Assembly (NCBI RefSeq): GCF_018688375.1 | Contig: NZ_CP061318.1 | Location: 372,001 to 436,000 of the forward strand | Length of the DNA stretch: 64,000 bases | Source of the DNA: Polynucleobacter sp. AP-Ainpum-60-G11 | Lineage (GTDB): Bacteria; Pseudomonadota; Gammaproteobacteria; Burkholderiales; Burkholderiaceae | Direction of reading: 5' to 3' | Shown: positions 26,544 through 35,481 of the stretch, piece after piece | Layout: each line of letters starts with the position of its first letter | Numbering within the stretch: the first letter of the stretch is position 1 | The notes under the pieces: model-generated | What the model was told of the DNA's origin: nothing | The model's database searches: none | What the model saw: the letters and a program-made list of their open reading frames with translations, nothing else | Translations under genes and position numbers: made by a program

Positions 26544-26801
26544 TTGGACAAATTAAACCTGCAAGCCTCTTATTTAAGCAGCTCTACCTACAGAGGGGAC
26601 GCTACTCTGCATGATCGCAAAATAGCCCCTAGTACAGCCTCTACTCGAGCCCACCCGGTCCCATCTGCACTGAAGGTTGAACAATCTGGGCCGGCAGCTA
26701 CTATTGAAATCAGTGGCAATACCCCAGATCCCCTAAAGCTGATCCCGATGAGTGCTGACCGCCAAATCGGTGCATATATTCGTAATACCAAGTTGTTGTA
26801 A
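26544..26801 (+). CDS. Doubtful small hypothetical protein
   Basis: An 85-residue frame with a TTG start and no good ribosome site. It reads Ser/Thr/Pro-rich then TIEISGNTPDPLKLIPMS. An overlapping minus-strand frame of the same length (26588-26845) cannot be excluded. It lies at the edge of the bactofilin/motility region. No family is recognised, and it may not be expressed. Confidence 0.3.
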   Translation: MDKLNLQASYLSSSTYRGDATLHDRKIAPSTASTRAHPVPSALKVEQSGPAATIEISGNTPDPLKLIPMSADRQIGAYIRNTKLL

Positions 26802-26868
26802 GTAGCCCAAACGTGATGGTGGCTATTCCGGGGCCTGGCTTTCACCGCAATTAGAGGGTGTGGCTCTA

Positions 26869-26902
26869 GCTAAATAAGTTTGCATTCACTAACTTATTTA
26901 GC
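26869..26902. repeat. Perfect 12-bp inverted repeat before the first bactofilin
   Basis: GCTAAATAAGTT (26869-26880) and AACTTATTTAGC (26891-26902) are exact reverse complements with a 10-base spacer. There is no T-run. It may be an operator or an mRNA hairpin; it lies 118 bases before the bactofilin start. The rest of 26802-27020 shows no gene. Confidence 0.55.
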
Positions 26903-27020
26903 CCTCATTGCAAATCAGGCGTCCTTCAGAGGACATCCCTAAATAAAGCTAGAATAGATCCCCGCCCAAACAGATGAGGGGGATAAGGCACCAAGGTGCT
27001 GGATGCCCAAAGGAAACCCA

Positions 27021-27476
27021 ATGAGTTTGTTCAAAAAAAATTCCCAGTCCATTAAGTTCTTGCAGCCAACGATGGAGTCCTTTGAGACCATCATTGGACC
27101 AGCTACGGAGGTTCATGGCAGGCTAGTTGCTAATGAGAGTCTACGTATTGACGGTCGGGTGATCGGCAATATAGAGGCGCGCCAAGGAAAGAGTGTCAGC
27201 ATTGCCTTGGGTCGTACGGGCGCAGTGCAGGGCGATATTTTTGCATTTAGGGTTCTCGTTGCAGGCAAGGTAGAGGGCAATATTTATGCAACTGAGCGCG
27301 TTGAGTTACACGAGGGTGCGGAAGTTCGGGGCGATATTACTTATGGCCAGCTTGGAATTGAGCATGGCGCAAAATTAAACGGTTTGATGATCTCAAGAAA
27401 CGGTGAGGAGCCTGAAGGCGCCACTGATTCGGCAGCAATTTTTCAAGCGAATTGGAGCAAAATCAAGAGTCAGTAA
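27021..27476 (+). CDS. Bactofilin family cytoskeletal protein (copy 1)
   Basis: About 151 residues from ATG 27021, preceded by AAAGGAAA; an upstream in-frame ATG at 27003 is less likely. The core is the bactofilin beta-helix with the repeated pattern GRLVANESLRIDGRVIGNIEA, GAVQGDIFAFRVLVAGKVEGNI, GAEVRGDITYGQLGIEHGAKLNG. Bactofilins polymerise without nucleotide and scaffold envelope or appendage proteins. Three paralogues lie within 4 kb. Confidence 0.88.
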   Translation: MSLFKKNSQSIKFLQPTMESFETIIGPATEVHGRLVANESLRIDGRVIGNIEARQGKSVSIALGRTGAVQGDIFAFRVLVAGKVEGNIYATERVELHEGAEVRGDITYGQLGIEHGAKLNGLMISRNGEEPEGATDSAAIFQANWSKIKSQ

Positions 27477-27529
27477 TTTTTAAACACGTATGATTTATAC
27501 CCATAACGCATCAACAAGGATGGTAGATC

Positions 27530-28408
27530 ATGGGATTATTTGACTTAATTAAAGGCGGGTCTTTGCAGATGAGTCAACTGCAATTTGACCAGTGCGTTTT
27601 CGATCATTATCGCGAACGATTTAACTACGATAGTTTTCAAAGTTTCTGGCATGCAACCGTTCCCAATGCTGATGGCAGTGTTGGGCGCTTAGTCGATCGT
27701 CTATATGCATGTGAGGATGGATTTCCAAAAGACAGTCTTTTGCATGCACAGTTAGCAGAAGCCTCTTTAATCATTGAAAAACATTGGTTCAATACCTACG
27801 GTATAAGTCCAGAGTCTTTAAGTATTTTTTCAAATATCTGCAACCAGGCACAAAAAGCGCTTGATGAGCAGTTGAGCTCTGAAGCCGCTCAGCCCGTTGA
27901 AGTTGATCCTGAGCTCAGGGTTGATGGGTGTCAAAAATCCCTGAAAACGTATGAGCAAAATCTAGCTCAAATGGGATTGCCAAAGTTTGATGATCTGATC
28001 AAGATTCATTATTTTATGGCGGATATGAATGAAGCCTTGTCAGCCCCGTTCAAATACAGCGGTAGCGTTTTGAAAGTATTAGAGCAAGATTCCTACATGC
28101 AGGATGATGTGAGCTGGGGGCGTTGGACTCTCTTTCGAGATACCACTGGCTATACCGATGTTTGGATTGTGCGCATAGAGTCTGGAAAAGCTGAAGTGGT
28201 AAAGATGATTTCTAAGGTAGATGCAGATACCTATAGCTTAGATGAGTCTCCCAGAGGTATTCAATTTGATTCAGAAATTTTTAAGGCGATAGATAAGACA
28301 CGCATTACAGCGTTTGATAATTCTGAATTTAATGATCCACCACCTCCATATTTCCAAATGCTATCGATGATGGATGTCATTGGCGATAAACCGAATAGCA
28401 ATGTCTAG
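27530..28408 (+). CDS. Hypothetical protein, cytoplasmic, unrecognised
   Basis: A 292-residue soluble protein (GLFDLIKGGSLQMSQLQFD at the start; a Tyr/Asp-rich C-terminal half with VSWGRWTLFRDTTGYTDVW). No signal peptide, membrane helix or known motif is visible. It begins 53 bases after bactofilin 1 and ends before a bidirectional terminator, so it likely shares a transcript with the bactofilin. Function cannot be stated. Confidence 0.7.
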   Translation: MGLFDLIKGGSLQMSQLQFDQCVFDHYRERFNYDSFQSFWHATVPNADGSVGRLVDRLYACEDGFPKDSLLHAQLAEASLIIEKHWFNTYGISPESLSIFSNICNQAQKALDEQLSSEAAQPVEVDPELRVDGCQKSLKTYEQNLAQMGLPKFDDLIKIHYFMADMNEALSAPFKYSGSVLKVLEQDSYMQDDVSWGRWTLFRDTTGYTDVWIVRIESGKAEVVKMISKVDADTYSLDESPRGIQFDSEIFKAIDKTRITAFDNSEFNDPPPPYFQMLSMMDVIGDKPNSNV

Positions 28409-28411
28409 ATA

Positions 28412-28443
28412 AAAAAATACCCCAATAAAGGGATATTTTTTTT
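28412..28443. terminator. Bidirectional terminator between converging genes
   Basis: AAAAAATA-CCCC and GGG-TATTTTTT flank the loop AATAAA, with one mismatch, giving A- and T-runs on either side. It sits between the + hypothetical gene and the - bactofilin gene and can serve both. Confidence 0.7.
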
Positions 28444-28456
28444 AAGCAGTTAAAAC

Positions 28457-28858
28457 TTACTCATCATTAGAGTTTGAGCTTGAGTAGTCTTGTGTAGTGG
28501 AGCTTGAGTAGCTTGAAGATGATGGAGTGGCATCAATCACTCTTAATTCACCACTCAGTTTTGCACCTTTTTCAACACTCATTTCGGCGTACTGGGTGAG
28601 GCCAGTAATTTTTGCGCTAGAGCGAACATTCAGGTGGTTGGTTACATGAAGGCCTTGAGTAACTTCGCCGCGAATCTCAACCACTTCAGCGTTAATGCGG
28701 CCATTCACAATTCCAGAAGTATCAACTAGCACTTCTTTGGTGTTGAGTTCGCCTTCCACTAGACCAGCAACAACTGCCATTTCTGGTACTTCAAAAGTGC
28801 CCTTGACAATAACGCCCTCGCCAACGAAAAGGGAGCCTTTTGGATTGTTATCGGTCAT
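28457..28858 (-). CDS. Bactofilin family cytoskeletal protein (copy 2)
   Basis: A 133-residue bactofilin with a short N-terminus and beta-helix repeats (GSLFVGEGVIVKGTFEVPEM, GLVEGELNTKEVLVDTSGIV, NGRINAEVVEIRGEVTQ) and a Ser-rich disordered tail. It runs opposite to the other two bactofilins. It probably forms homo- or heteropolymers with them, which is inferred. Confidence 0.88.
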   Translation of the reverse strand: MTDNNPKGSLFVGEGVIVKGTFEVPEMAVVAGLVEGELNTKEVLVDTSGIVNGRINAEVVEIRGEVTQGLHVTNHLNVRSSAKITGLTQYAEMSVEKGAKLSGELRVIDATPSSSSYSSSTTQDYSSSNSNDE

Positions 28859-28940
28859 AGTAAGTTTCCTGAGGTAATAAATATGGGTTGATCATATAGC
28901 AATTAAGGAGTGTTATGGGCGGCCGTGCTACTGGCTTGCC

Positions 28941-29264
28941 CTACATTGGGGCTGGTTTTTTCCCGGTAGTAGGGGTGGAGAGCTCTGAAAACTGCTCTTT
29001 TAACTCTTTAAGTGAGTTAATTTTGCTTTCAATATGGGGAATTTGCTTCTGCAGGGCCTGAAGGTTCTCGCGATAGTGAGCCTCAACCTCATCCATCTCC
29101 TTGCGCGTGATAACGCCGCCCATTTCCTTGGTCATTTCTGGGCTAAATCGAATAGCCACCCTAAATCCTAGGAAATGGATGCCAATGCCGAAGAGAATAA
29201 ATGCGCTAAAGGATAAAAAAGCAATTTTGATGACCGTTCTACCAGTTATCTTGATTTGCTTCAT
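28941..29264 (-). CDS. Small membrane-anchored coiled-coil hypothetical
   Basis: From the internal ATG at 29264 (MKQIKITGRTV) the product is about 107 residues: one membrane helix (IAFLSFSAFILFGIGIHFLGF) then a charged helical region (MDEVEAHYRENLQALQKQI) ending in a Pro/Lys tail. The longer frame to 29300 lacks a ribosome site. It is upstream of bactofilin 2 on the same strand and may anchor it to the membrane; that is inference. Confidence 0.6.
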   Translation of the reverse strand: MKQIKITGRTVIKIAFLSFSAFILFGIGIHFLGFRVAIRFSPEMTKEMGGVITRKEMDEVEAHYRENLQALQKQIPHIESKINSLKELKEQFSELSTPTTGKKPAPM

Positions 29265-29518
29265 GGTCGAAGTCGACCCAGAGATCCAAATGAGCTGCAT
29301 TTTGTACTAATAATCCTCTATTTATCGGGTTTATCCCTTAATTGGGGGTGATTTTATCATTTTGGCATCATTTTGAAGCATTTTTTCTAAGAGAATCACT
29401 GCCTATACATCAACTAGTTTGCTAGTATTGCAATATAAATATAACAATATGGAGACAAGATTAGCCAATCTTTACTCCTGCTTGTATTTTTGCGGTGAAG
29501 TAAATTGAGGAAAATGGC

Positions 29519-30577
29519 ATGTCGCCAGTTAAAAACAACCCCCTTCCAGAGGTCATTGGATCTTCGCTAAAAGCGGCCAGGGAAAATAGAAAGCTTGAGC
29601 GCTTAGAGCTGGCGAATTTATGCTGCCTATCAGCCAAAATGATTTTGGAGCTAGAAGAGGGCGGAATGAGCTCTTTTTACAGCTTCCCCTTGAAAGTCAA
29701 TGCAGCTAAACGGGTGGGTAATTTTCTCAATCTTGCAGAAACCGATTATTTACTGTTTCCGCGACCAGTTGCCATCGCTGTTGAGAGTCCCGAGGGCGGC
29801 TCCCCTGACATCAAGGCTGCCGAGAATGCTGAAGAAGCCACTTCTCAACCCGATTCATTGGACGCTGTTGCGGATGTTGCTCCTGTAGAGTCAGGCCCCT
29901 CAACTACAAAAGATGAAGTTCGTGCGGGATCACTCGATCCTGCTATTACTGAGCGCTTGGAGTGGCAGGAGTTATTAACTGAAAAAGTGGGCGGGGATGT
30001 CTCTGGACCAGATGCTGGAAGACGTTTTAATCTTCCTATCAAACCAGTACTTTTTCTCTCATTAGGACTGGCTGTTGCTGGACTATTGTTTGGCCTAAAT
30101 ACAAAATATGATTTGGTTTATCAGGTTGCCAGCTTAATGGAATCTAAGCCAATTACTCCGGTTACTCCGCTTGAGGATGCGCCTAAAGATGCGGTTGAAG
30201 AACTCAAAGTTGAAGCCCAGGCCGAGGCAGTCCCCAGTCAAGAAAGTAAGCCTGCTGAGGTAAAGGTAGCAGTAGACCAGTGCCCCTATAAGCCGAATGC
30301 ACAAATATTAAGCTTCCAATCGCCCAATCCTTCAAAGGCCGGGGATGTTGTGAATCTCAAAACCTTAGTTAAGCAGACGATTTGCTTTGTTGATAGCGCT
30401 GGTAAGCAATTGGTGATGGCAATGGAGGCAAATACCGCCCTTGCCTTTAAAGGTGTTGCGCCATTCACCGTTTTAGCTCAAGATTTGGATGATGTTGAAA
30501 TGTATTTTCAGGGGTGGAGGGTTCGCTTACCTGCCGCCGGGACTAAGCAAGTGAAGTTACTCGAGGTGAATCAATAG
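29519..30577 (+). CDS. RodZ-like protein: HTH, membrane helix and DUF4115-like C-terminal domain
   Basis: The 352-residue protein has an N-terminal helix-turn-helix like RodZ (IGSSLKAARENRKLERLEL, about 14-75), an acidic, Pro-rich linker, one membrane helix near 178-197 (PIKPVLFLSLGLAVAGLLFG) and a beta-rich periplasmic domain with GVAPFTVLAQDLDDVEMYFQG, resembling RodZ DUF4115. RodZ links MreB to the elongasome. The location between bactofilin genes suggests a cytoskeletal linker here. A second RodZ elsewhere in the genome is likely. Confidence 0.75.
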   Translation: MSPVKNNPLPEVIGSSLKAARENRKLERLELANLCCLSAKMILELEEGGMSSFYSFPLKVNAAKRVGNFLNLAETDYLLFPRPVAIAVESPEGGSPDIKAAENAEEATSQPDSLDAVADVAPVESGPSTTKDEVRAGSLDPAITERLEWQELLTEKVGGDVSGPDAGRRFNLPIKPVLFLSLGLAVAGLLFGLNTKYDLVYQVASLMESKPITPVTPLEDAPKDAVEELKVEAQAEAVPSQESKPAEVKVAVDQCPYKPNAQILSFQSPNPSKAGDVVNLKTLVKQTICFVDSAGKQLVMAMEANTALAFKGVAPFTVLAQDLDDVEMYFQGWRVRLPAAGTKQVKLLEVNQ

Positions 30578-30614
30578 CTCGCTATCCTGTGCGCTAATTT
30601 TTTGAGGTATTGAA

Positions 30615-31088
30615 ATGTTCGAATTTTCAAAAAAAGGCCCGATGGCCGATACGCAATTGACTTATGCCAGCATGATTGGCAGTGGGTCTAGTGTTAAGGG
30701 TGATTTCACTCATCGCGGAAATATGCTCCTCTCCGGGCATCTGGTGGGAGATATTCATCAAGATGAGCAATCTCAAGGATCCCAAGACGGATACACCGCG
30801 GTCGTTGGTAAATCCGGGTTTCTAGAGGGCAACATTCATAGCGCCCACGCGATCATTATTGGCCGTATTGAGGGGTCAGTATATGCAAAAGGCCGCGTTG
30901 AAATTTACCCAGGTGCAATCGTCAATGGCGATGTGACCTACTCACAAATTAACGTTCATCCAGACGCTAAAGTGAATGGCAATTTAAAGTGCTTATTGTC
31001 AGACGCGACAGATCATTTACTAGACGAGCAGGACAGTGATGATTCTCTTAATAATGTGTTGCCAATGACAAAGGCGGATGGCTACTAA
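30615..31088 (+). CDS. Bactofilin family cytoskeletal protein (copy 3)
   Basis: A 157-residue bactofilin with the repeated pattern GSSVKGDFTHRGNMLLSGHL, GFLEGNIHSAHAIIIGRI, GRVEIYPGAIVNGDVTYS and an acidic C-terminal tail. It starts 38 bases after the RodZ-like gene, in the same direction, and is followed by a membrane protein gene, so it belongs to a small operon. Confidence 0.88.
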   Translation: MFEFSKKGPMADTQLTYASMIGSGSSVKGDFTHRGNMLLSGHLVGDIHQDEQSQGSQDGYTAVVGKSGFLEGNIHSAHAIIIGRIEGSVYAKGRVEIYPGAIVNGDVTYSQINVHPDAKVNGNLKCLLSDATDHLLDEQDSDDSLNNVLPMTKADGY

Positions 31089-31103
31089 GTAGTCGCTATC
31101 CCA

Positions 31104-31541
31104 ATGACAGATTACATCCCGCCGAGTGAGATTCATCACCTCAAAGAGGCTCAAGAAGACTCATCCTTTAGAAGCAAAGCCCCTTGGTATGGATTGCTAG
31201 CTTTTATTGTGCTCGTAGTTGTCAGCGCCATAGTCCACACCTACTACTTCAAGGATCTGCCAAAGTGCCGTGATGAGAATATTCAAATCTTGCTGAACAA
31301 TAATTTGCGAAATAATGAGCAACTTTTAAATAACTCGCAAACCTTAGCTTTTGGGCAATTTCAAGAAAAATCTCACAGTGCAGTTCAGAGGGATTGCAGT
31401 GCAGAGCTTATAACTAATGCGGGGACTTATCTAATTCAGTATCGGGTAATTAATAATGCTGGAGAGCAAAACTTCTTCCAGCGTTTATTTTCTTCAGTTG
31501 ATTACTCGATAGCGCTGGAGTCTGTTAATCCAACAAAGTAG
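31104..31541 (+). CDS. Hypothetical single-pass membrane protein
   Basis: A 145-residue protein with an acidic N-terminus, one membrane helix (WYGLLAFIVLVVVSAIVHTYYF, about 28-49) and a periplasmic helical part with two Cys (LPKCRDENIQ and RDCSAEL). It starts 16 bases after bactofilin 3 and is probably co-transcribed. A hairpin CTCTGAC/GTCAGAG (31567-31592) follows. No family recognised. Confidence 0.65.
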   Translation: MTDYIPPSEIHHLKEAQEDSSFRSKAPWYGLLAFIVLVVVSAIVHTYYFKDLPKCRDENIQILLNNNLRNNEQLLNNSQTLAFGQFQEKSHSAVQRDCSAELITNAGTYLIQYRVINNAGEQNFFQRLFSSVDYSIALESVNPTK

Positions 31542-31586
31542 TAATTTCTAGTTCTTCAGCTTTGCGCTCTGACTGGTAATCGGTTG

Positions 31587-31859
31587 TCAGAGAAAAAATT
31601 TACCAATGATGTAAAGCATTAGTCCGGATATCAGTAGATATCCAAAGCCTTTTGCGAGCGCTCTTTCTACGCCCTTTTGAACGATCCGATTCTGGATTCC
31701 TTCGTCGGCCACAATATTCTTGATATTCCAAAGATCTTTTCGAATGACGTTGAGGCTTTCATCGGATTTGCGATCTCTTTGTTGAAGATTGGCGCTAATT
31801 TCGGCTAAGTGAGCATTGATTGTTTGCAGCTCTTTAATTGCGTCATCCAAATTGCCCAT
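31587..31859 (-). CDS. Hypothetical small coiled-coil membrane protein
   Basis: A 90-residue protein: a helical coiled-coil region (DDAIKELQTINAHLAEISAN) followed by a C-terminal membrane helix (FGYLLISGLMLYIIGKFFL). Such tail-anchored proteins occur in many families. The frame overlaps a candidate hairpin at 31567-31592 next to its stop. Confidence is moderate because of the length. Confidence 0.55.
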   Translation of the reverse strand: MGNLDDAIKELQTINAHLAEISANLQQRDRKSDESLNVIRKDLWNIKNIVADEGIQNRIVQKGVERALAKGFGYLLISGLMLYIIGKFFL

Positions 31860-32008
31860 AAATACCCCAGAATAATGTTTAAGCCAATAAGCATAGATTA
31901 TTGCAAATCTTGACTGGGGTCGACCAATTGGTGGAAATCTCTCGGATTTGCTTTATAGTGATGCTAGGTCGAGATCGACGCTTAAATCGAACTCATTGCC
32001 ACCTCAAT

Positions 32009-32584
32009 ATGACACGCAGCATGGATATCAAACCGCAAATGATCTTAAATCAAGTTGGGCTATTAGCAAAAAAAATTGCCAAAGTTTTGATTTATGCATT
32101 TATTGCTTTAGTGCTGCTTTATGTCGCCTTCAAAGCTTGGGAATACAAGACTGAGTCAGATCAGCAGCAGGCTGTTAAACAATCGCAAACTCAGCAAAGC
32201 GAGAAGTTTGCTAATGGCAGTCTATATGTGGCTACCTATTCTCCTTTGCTTGTTGGTAGCTCATCGCTAACTTTTGTTCAGCGCCCCAACAATGAACCTT
32301 TATTCAAGTATTTGTTAGGTGCTAGTTATGCAAATTTCATTACTGCCTTGGAAGATAGCGCCTCCTTGGTTTATGTGGGACCACAAATCTTGGGTACTGG
32401 ATGCCAAAAGTTAGGATGCGCTGCGTTGCAAGCAGCGTTGCTCATTGATCCAACCAAGGGTCGTATTTATGCTGCCTTGATGGAAGGCGGAAAAGTGAGT
32501 TACTTTGGTTTAGCTGAGGGTCAGGCGGTACCGCCTGCATTAGAGAAGTGGGCTAGCGCTCAGGTCGTGGAGGGTGCAAAGTGA
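32009..32584 (+). CDS. Hypothetical membrane-anchored protein
   Basis: About 191 residues from ATG 32009 (or 32021). It has one membrane helix (VLIYAFIALVLLYVAFKAW) and a periplasmic C-terminal domain with two close cysteines (GTGCQKLGCAALQAA) and the ending PPALEKWASAQVVEGAK. The frame is open upstream to 31901 but without a plausible start. It overlaps the next gene by 4 bases (GTGA). No family recognised. Confidence 0.6.
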   Translation: MTRSMDIKPQMILNQVGLLAKKIAKVLIYAFIALVLLYVAFKAWEYKTESDQQQAVKQSQTQQSEKFANGSLYVATYSPLLVGSSSLTFVQRPNNEPLFKYLLGASYANFITALEDSASLVYVGPQILGTGCQKLGCAALQAALLIDPTKGRIYAALMEGGKVSYFGLAEGQAVPPALEKWASAQVVEGAK

Positions 32585-33069
32585 GTCAATTTTTCTGCCG
32601 TGTGAAGCCACTCATTCATCTTACGCTTGCATGTACGTTAATTTCTTTTGTAGGCGGAGCATATGCAAAAGCGCCTGCAGATACTGGCCATGCGAAAACT
32701 TCAGAGTCTAAGGGTGTGAGTAAATCAGCCAACGATAAAGATATCGTCCTGGGAAAGAATTCTGAGAACACCCTGTACTTATTAGCAGGTTGGGGCAAAG
32801 CAGAGGGGCCCTATATTTGGTACACAGTCTCTGCGCACTTCAATAAAGATCAATTGGCCCCTGATGGCAAGTCTTTCAATTTATTTAGTGCTAGCGGCGC
32901 ATTGGATTGCAAAGAAAACACTTCTTTTTATTACCGTACTTCTTACATGTACTTTGACGCTAAGACGGGTGCGCTCAATGAGGTTTATTTTGAAAAAAAT
33001 AAATCTAATCCTTTGGTGATTGATTCGGGGAGCATTGAAGGCGATGTTAAAAACATTGTCTGTAAATAA
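32581..33069 (+). CDS. Hypothetical secreted protein
   Basis: A 162-residue product with a signal peptide (LTLACTLISFVGGAYAKAP, cleavage near residue 29), a GTG start overlapping the previous stop, and a beta-rich mature part with two Cys (CKENTSFYYRT and VKNIVCK). The overlap with the membrane-anchored gene indicates coupling. It might act as its periplasmic partner. Confidence 0.65.
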   Translation: MSQFFCRVKPLIHLTLACTLISFVGGAYAKAPADTGHAKTSESKGVSKSANDKDIVLGKNSENTLYLLAGWGKAEGPYIWYTVSAHFNKDQLAPDGKSFNLFSASGALDCKENTSFYYRTSYMYFDAKTGALNEVYFEKNKSNPLVIDSGSIEGDVKNIVCK

Positions 33070-33103
33070 TTTCCCCCTTTAGATATCTAAGGACCAAGAA
33101 AAC

Positions 33104-33823
33104 TTGGCTCACCTCAATTTGGATTCAAAAATAGATCTGATCGCTCGCGATCCAGAATTCGCTGCTGAGCAGTTGAAGATTACTCTGGCGCACTTACAGC
33201 AAATTTTGCAAGCAACGAATCGACAGGCGGTCAGTGCCCACCTAGCTCGGGACTCCAGCTTATCGACTGTTCAACGCCGACTACTGGCCGGGCTGCTAGG
33301 TGAGGGCGGTGAGCTTGTTTCTGGTAATCGTGATGAGTTAACGGGTTTGCTCACTCGCTCAAGTCTATTAGATGGGTTCTCTCAAGAGTCTTATCATTCA
33401 GCTGGTAAGTCAGGATCATTGGCCATCTGCTTTATTGATCTAGATGGTTTTAAAGTAATCAATGATCAACATGGGCATGCAATCGGAGACCAAGTATTAG
33501 TAGCAATCAGTCAGCGTATTCAGGCTGCGATCCGACCTACCGATATGGCTGTGCGCTGGGGTGGTGATGAATTTATCGTGGTGTTCGAGGGGGTGAGCAC
33601 ACCAGATGTGGTGATGCAACTGGCAACTCGACTGCTGGGGATTATTGGCGAGCCACTGCAATTAGATCTGAATAATCCGATGCGCTTATTTTTAGGTGCC
33701 AGTATCGGCGTTGCGATTAGGGTCGATGAACAAATATCAATGACCGATTTAGTCAATCAGGCTGATCAGGCAATGTATCAAGCGAAAAAATCAGGGCAAA
33801 ACAGCATTCAGATTTTTGCTTGA
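33104..33823 (+). CDS. GGDEF-domain diguanylate cyclase
   Basis: A 239-residue protein with a short N-terminal helical region and a complete GGDEF domain: the active-site GGDEF is 153-157 and an inhibitory I-site RPTD is at 144-147, five residues upstream, as in product-inhibited cyclases. It should make c-di-GMP in the cytoplasm; no sensor or membrane part is visible. It starts with TTG 33104, nine bases after an AAGGA. Two c-di-GMP-binding YcgR-type proteins lie nearby. Confidence 0.88.
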   Translation: MAHLNLDSKIDLIARDPEFAAEQLKITLAHLQQILQATNRQAVSAHLARDSSLSTVQRRLLAGLLGEGGELVSGNRDELTGLLTRSSLLDGFSQESYHSAGKSGSLAICFIDLDGFKVINDQHGHAIGDQVLVAISQRIQAAIRPTDMAVRWGGDEFIVVFEGVSTPDVVMQLATRLLGIIGEPLQLDLNNPMRLFLGASIGVAIRVDEQISMTDLVNQADQAMYQAKKSGQNSIQIFA

Positions 33824-33826
33824 GCA

Positions 33827-35218
33827 TTAGGCTTTGCGTAGATGCACTGCCGGTATGCGCATGGCTTCACGGTATTTCGCTACCGTTCTTCTGGCGATAA
33901 CGTAGCCCTGATCACTCAGCAGTTTGGCAATATTCGTATCCGAGATGGGCTTTGTAGATGACTCGTTTTCTACAATTTGCTTGATCAAGGCTTGGACTGC
34001 TGTTGAAGAAATCGCACCACCTTTTTCTGAGCTGAGTTGACTGCTGAAAAAGTATTTGAATTCATAAATTCCCAGCGGACATGAAAGGTATTTTTGGGTC
34101 GTCACGCGAGAGATTGTGGACTCATGCATGTTGAGGCTTTCAGCAATTTCTCGCAGCACTAGTGGTCTCATTCCAACTGCGCCCATGGAAAAGAATTTTT
34201 GCTGGCGCGCAACGATCTCTTGAGCAACCTTAAGAATTGTTTCCTCGCGTTGCGCAATGTTTTTTACCATCCAGCTAGCCTCGAGCATCTTTTGCTTTAA
34301 AGCACCATCAGCTTTCTTCTGGCCATTTTCTTTTAGGATTCTGGCGTATTCACTATTGAGTGAAATGCGAGGTTTCGCATTGGGATTGGATTCCACGATC
34401 CATTGCCCATTTTTTGCTTTGACGGCGACATCAGGCAAAACCCATTGGTCGTGTTCACGCTCAAATTGGGCGCCGGGATTGTGTTGCAGGCTACGAATAC
34501 ACTCCACCGCTTTGAGGACTTCTGCCTGGGATTTGCCGCAAGCCTGTTTTATTTTGAGCCAGTCTTTAGATCCGACTTTATTTAAATGGGTATTGACGAT
34601 GAGCTTGGCAAGCTGCCAGTCATCTGCATTGCCCTTTTGCTCCTCCAGAATGCGATCAATCTGCAAGGAAAGACATTCCGCAAGATTGCGTGCACCAACC
34701 CCTGGGGGGTCTAGTAGTTTGAGTCGATTCAGTCCAGCTTCTAAAAGTTCAGCAGAGTTTAGGTCTTGATCTTGGAGTTGAGATCCAATTTCAGCATTAA
34801 TGGACTCGAGATCGTCTATCAAATACCCCCTTTCATCAAGACATCCAGCTAGGTAGGCAAGGATTGACTGTTCTTGAGGGGGGATATTGAGTAAATGAAT
34901 CTGCTCTTCTAAATGCTCCAGCAGGGTTTGCTGATGGGCGACTCTTTCATAGCGTTCTACCCAGTCCTCATCATCTTGGCTTGACTGACTGGTATTTGAC
35001 CAATTGTTCTGTGGGGCCTCAATACGCTCGTTTGATTGGCTGAGATTGGACTCAATTTCAGGATTAGGCTCAAATTCCAAGAGTGGATTGTCTTCTGCCG
35101 CCTTGGCTAATTCTTGCTCTAGCTCATTATTAGACAGTTGCAGTAGCTTGATGGCTTGCTGTAGCTGCGGGGTGAGGCTAACCTGAGTGCTCAGGCGGTT
35201 ATTCAGTGAGATGGCCAT
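33827..35218 (-). CDS. rpoN: RNA polymerase sigma-54 factor RpoN
   Basis: The 463-residue protein has the Gln-rich region I (STQVSLTPQLQQAIKLLQLS), an acidic region II, the core-binding domain and the RpoN box ARRTVAKYRE at 442-451. It is not flanked by lptB or hpf, its usual neighbours; instead it converges with the GGDEF gene in the motility region. This suggests a second, flagellum-associated rpoN. Whether another copy exists is outside this window. Confidence 0.93.
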   Translation of the reverse strand: MAISLNNRLSTQVSLTPQLQQAIKLLQLSNNELEQELAKAAEDNPLLEFEPNPEIESNLSQSNERIEAPQNNWSNTSQSSQDDEDWVERYERVAHQQTLLEHLEEQIHLLNIPPQEQSILAYLAGCLDERGYLIDDLESINAEIGSQLQDQDLNSAELLEAGLNRLKLLDPPGVGARNLAECLSLQIDRILEEQKGNADDWQLAKLIVNTHLNKVGSKDWLKIKQACGKSQAEVLKAVECIRSLQHNPGAQFEREHDQWVLPDVAVKAKNGQWIVESNPNAKPRISLNSEYARILKENGQKKADGALKQKMLEASWMVKNIAQREETILKVAQEIVARQQKFFSMGAVGMRPLVLREIAESLNMHESTISRVTTQKYLSCPLGIYEFKYFFSSQLSSEKGGAISSTAVQALIKQIVENESSTKPISDTNIAKLLSDQGYVIARRTVAKYREAMRIPAVHLRKA

Positions 35219-35481
35219 ATTGCTGCCTACGGGCGTCCAGCAGGCGAGGTAATGCGGAGGGGCCCTTGGGATTGGATAGTGCTAATCCTCAATTGCAGTA
35301 AAGACAGTTCCGAGTGCATAACGCCATTCTAACCATAAATTTTGTATAAATATCTATATAAATTAAAGGCTTAAGCGTTATATCTTGGTAGACTCCATAT
35401 TGCGGGATGAAAATTACCTAATCGAAGCAGTCCATATAGCCGTATTAAAATGACTAGCAGATAAAAGAGACATTTCACATT

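Noticed and set aside
26588..26845. Minus-strand 85-residue frame
   Set aside because: Antisense shadow of the + frame at 26544; neither strand has a good ribosome site.
31567..31592. Hairpin CTCTGAC/GTCAGAG as terminator
   Set aside because: It lacks a T-run in either direction that follows the stem, so it was not called a terminator.
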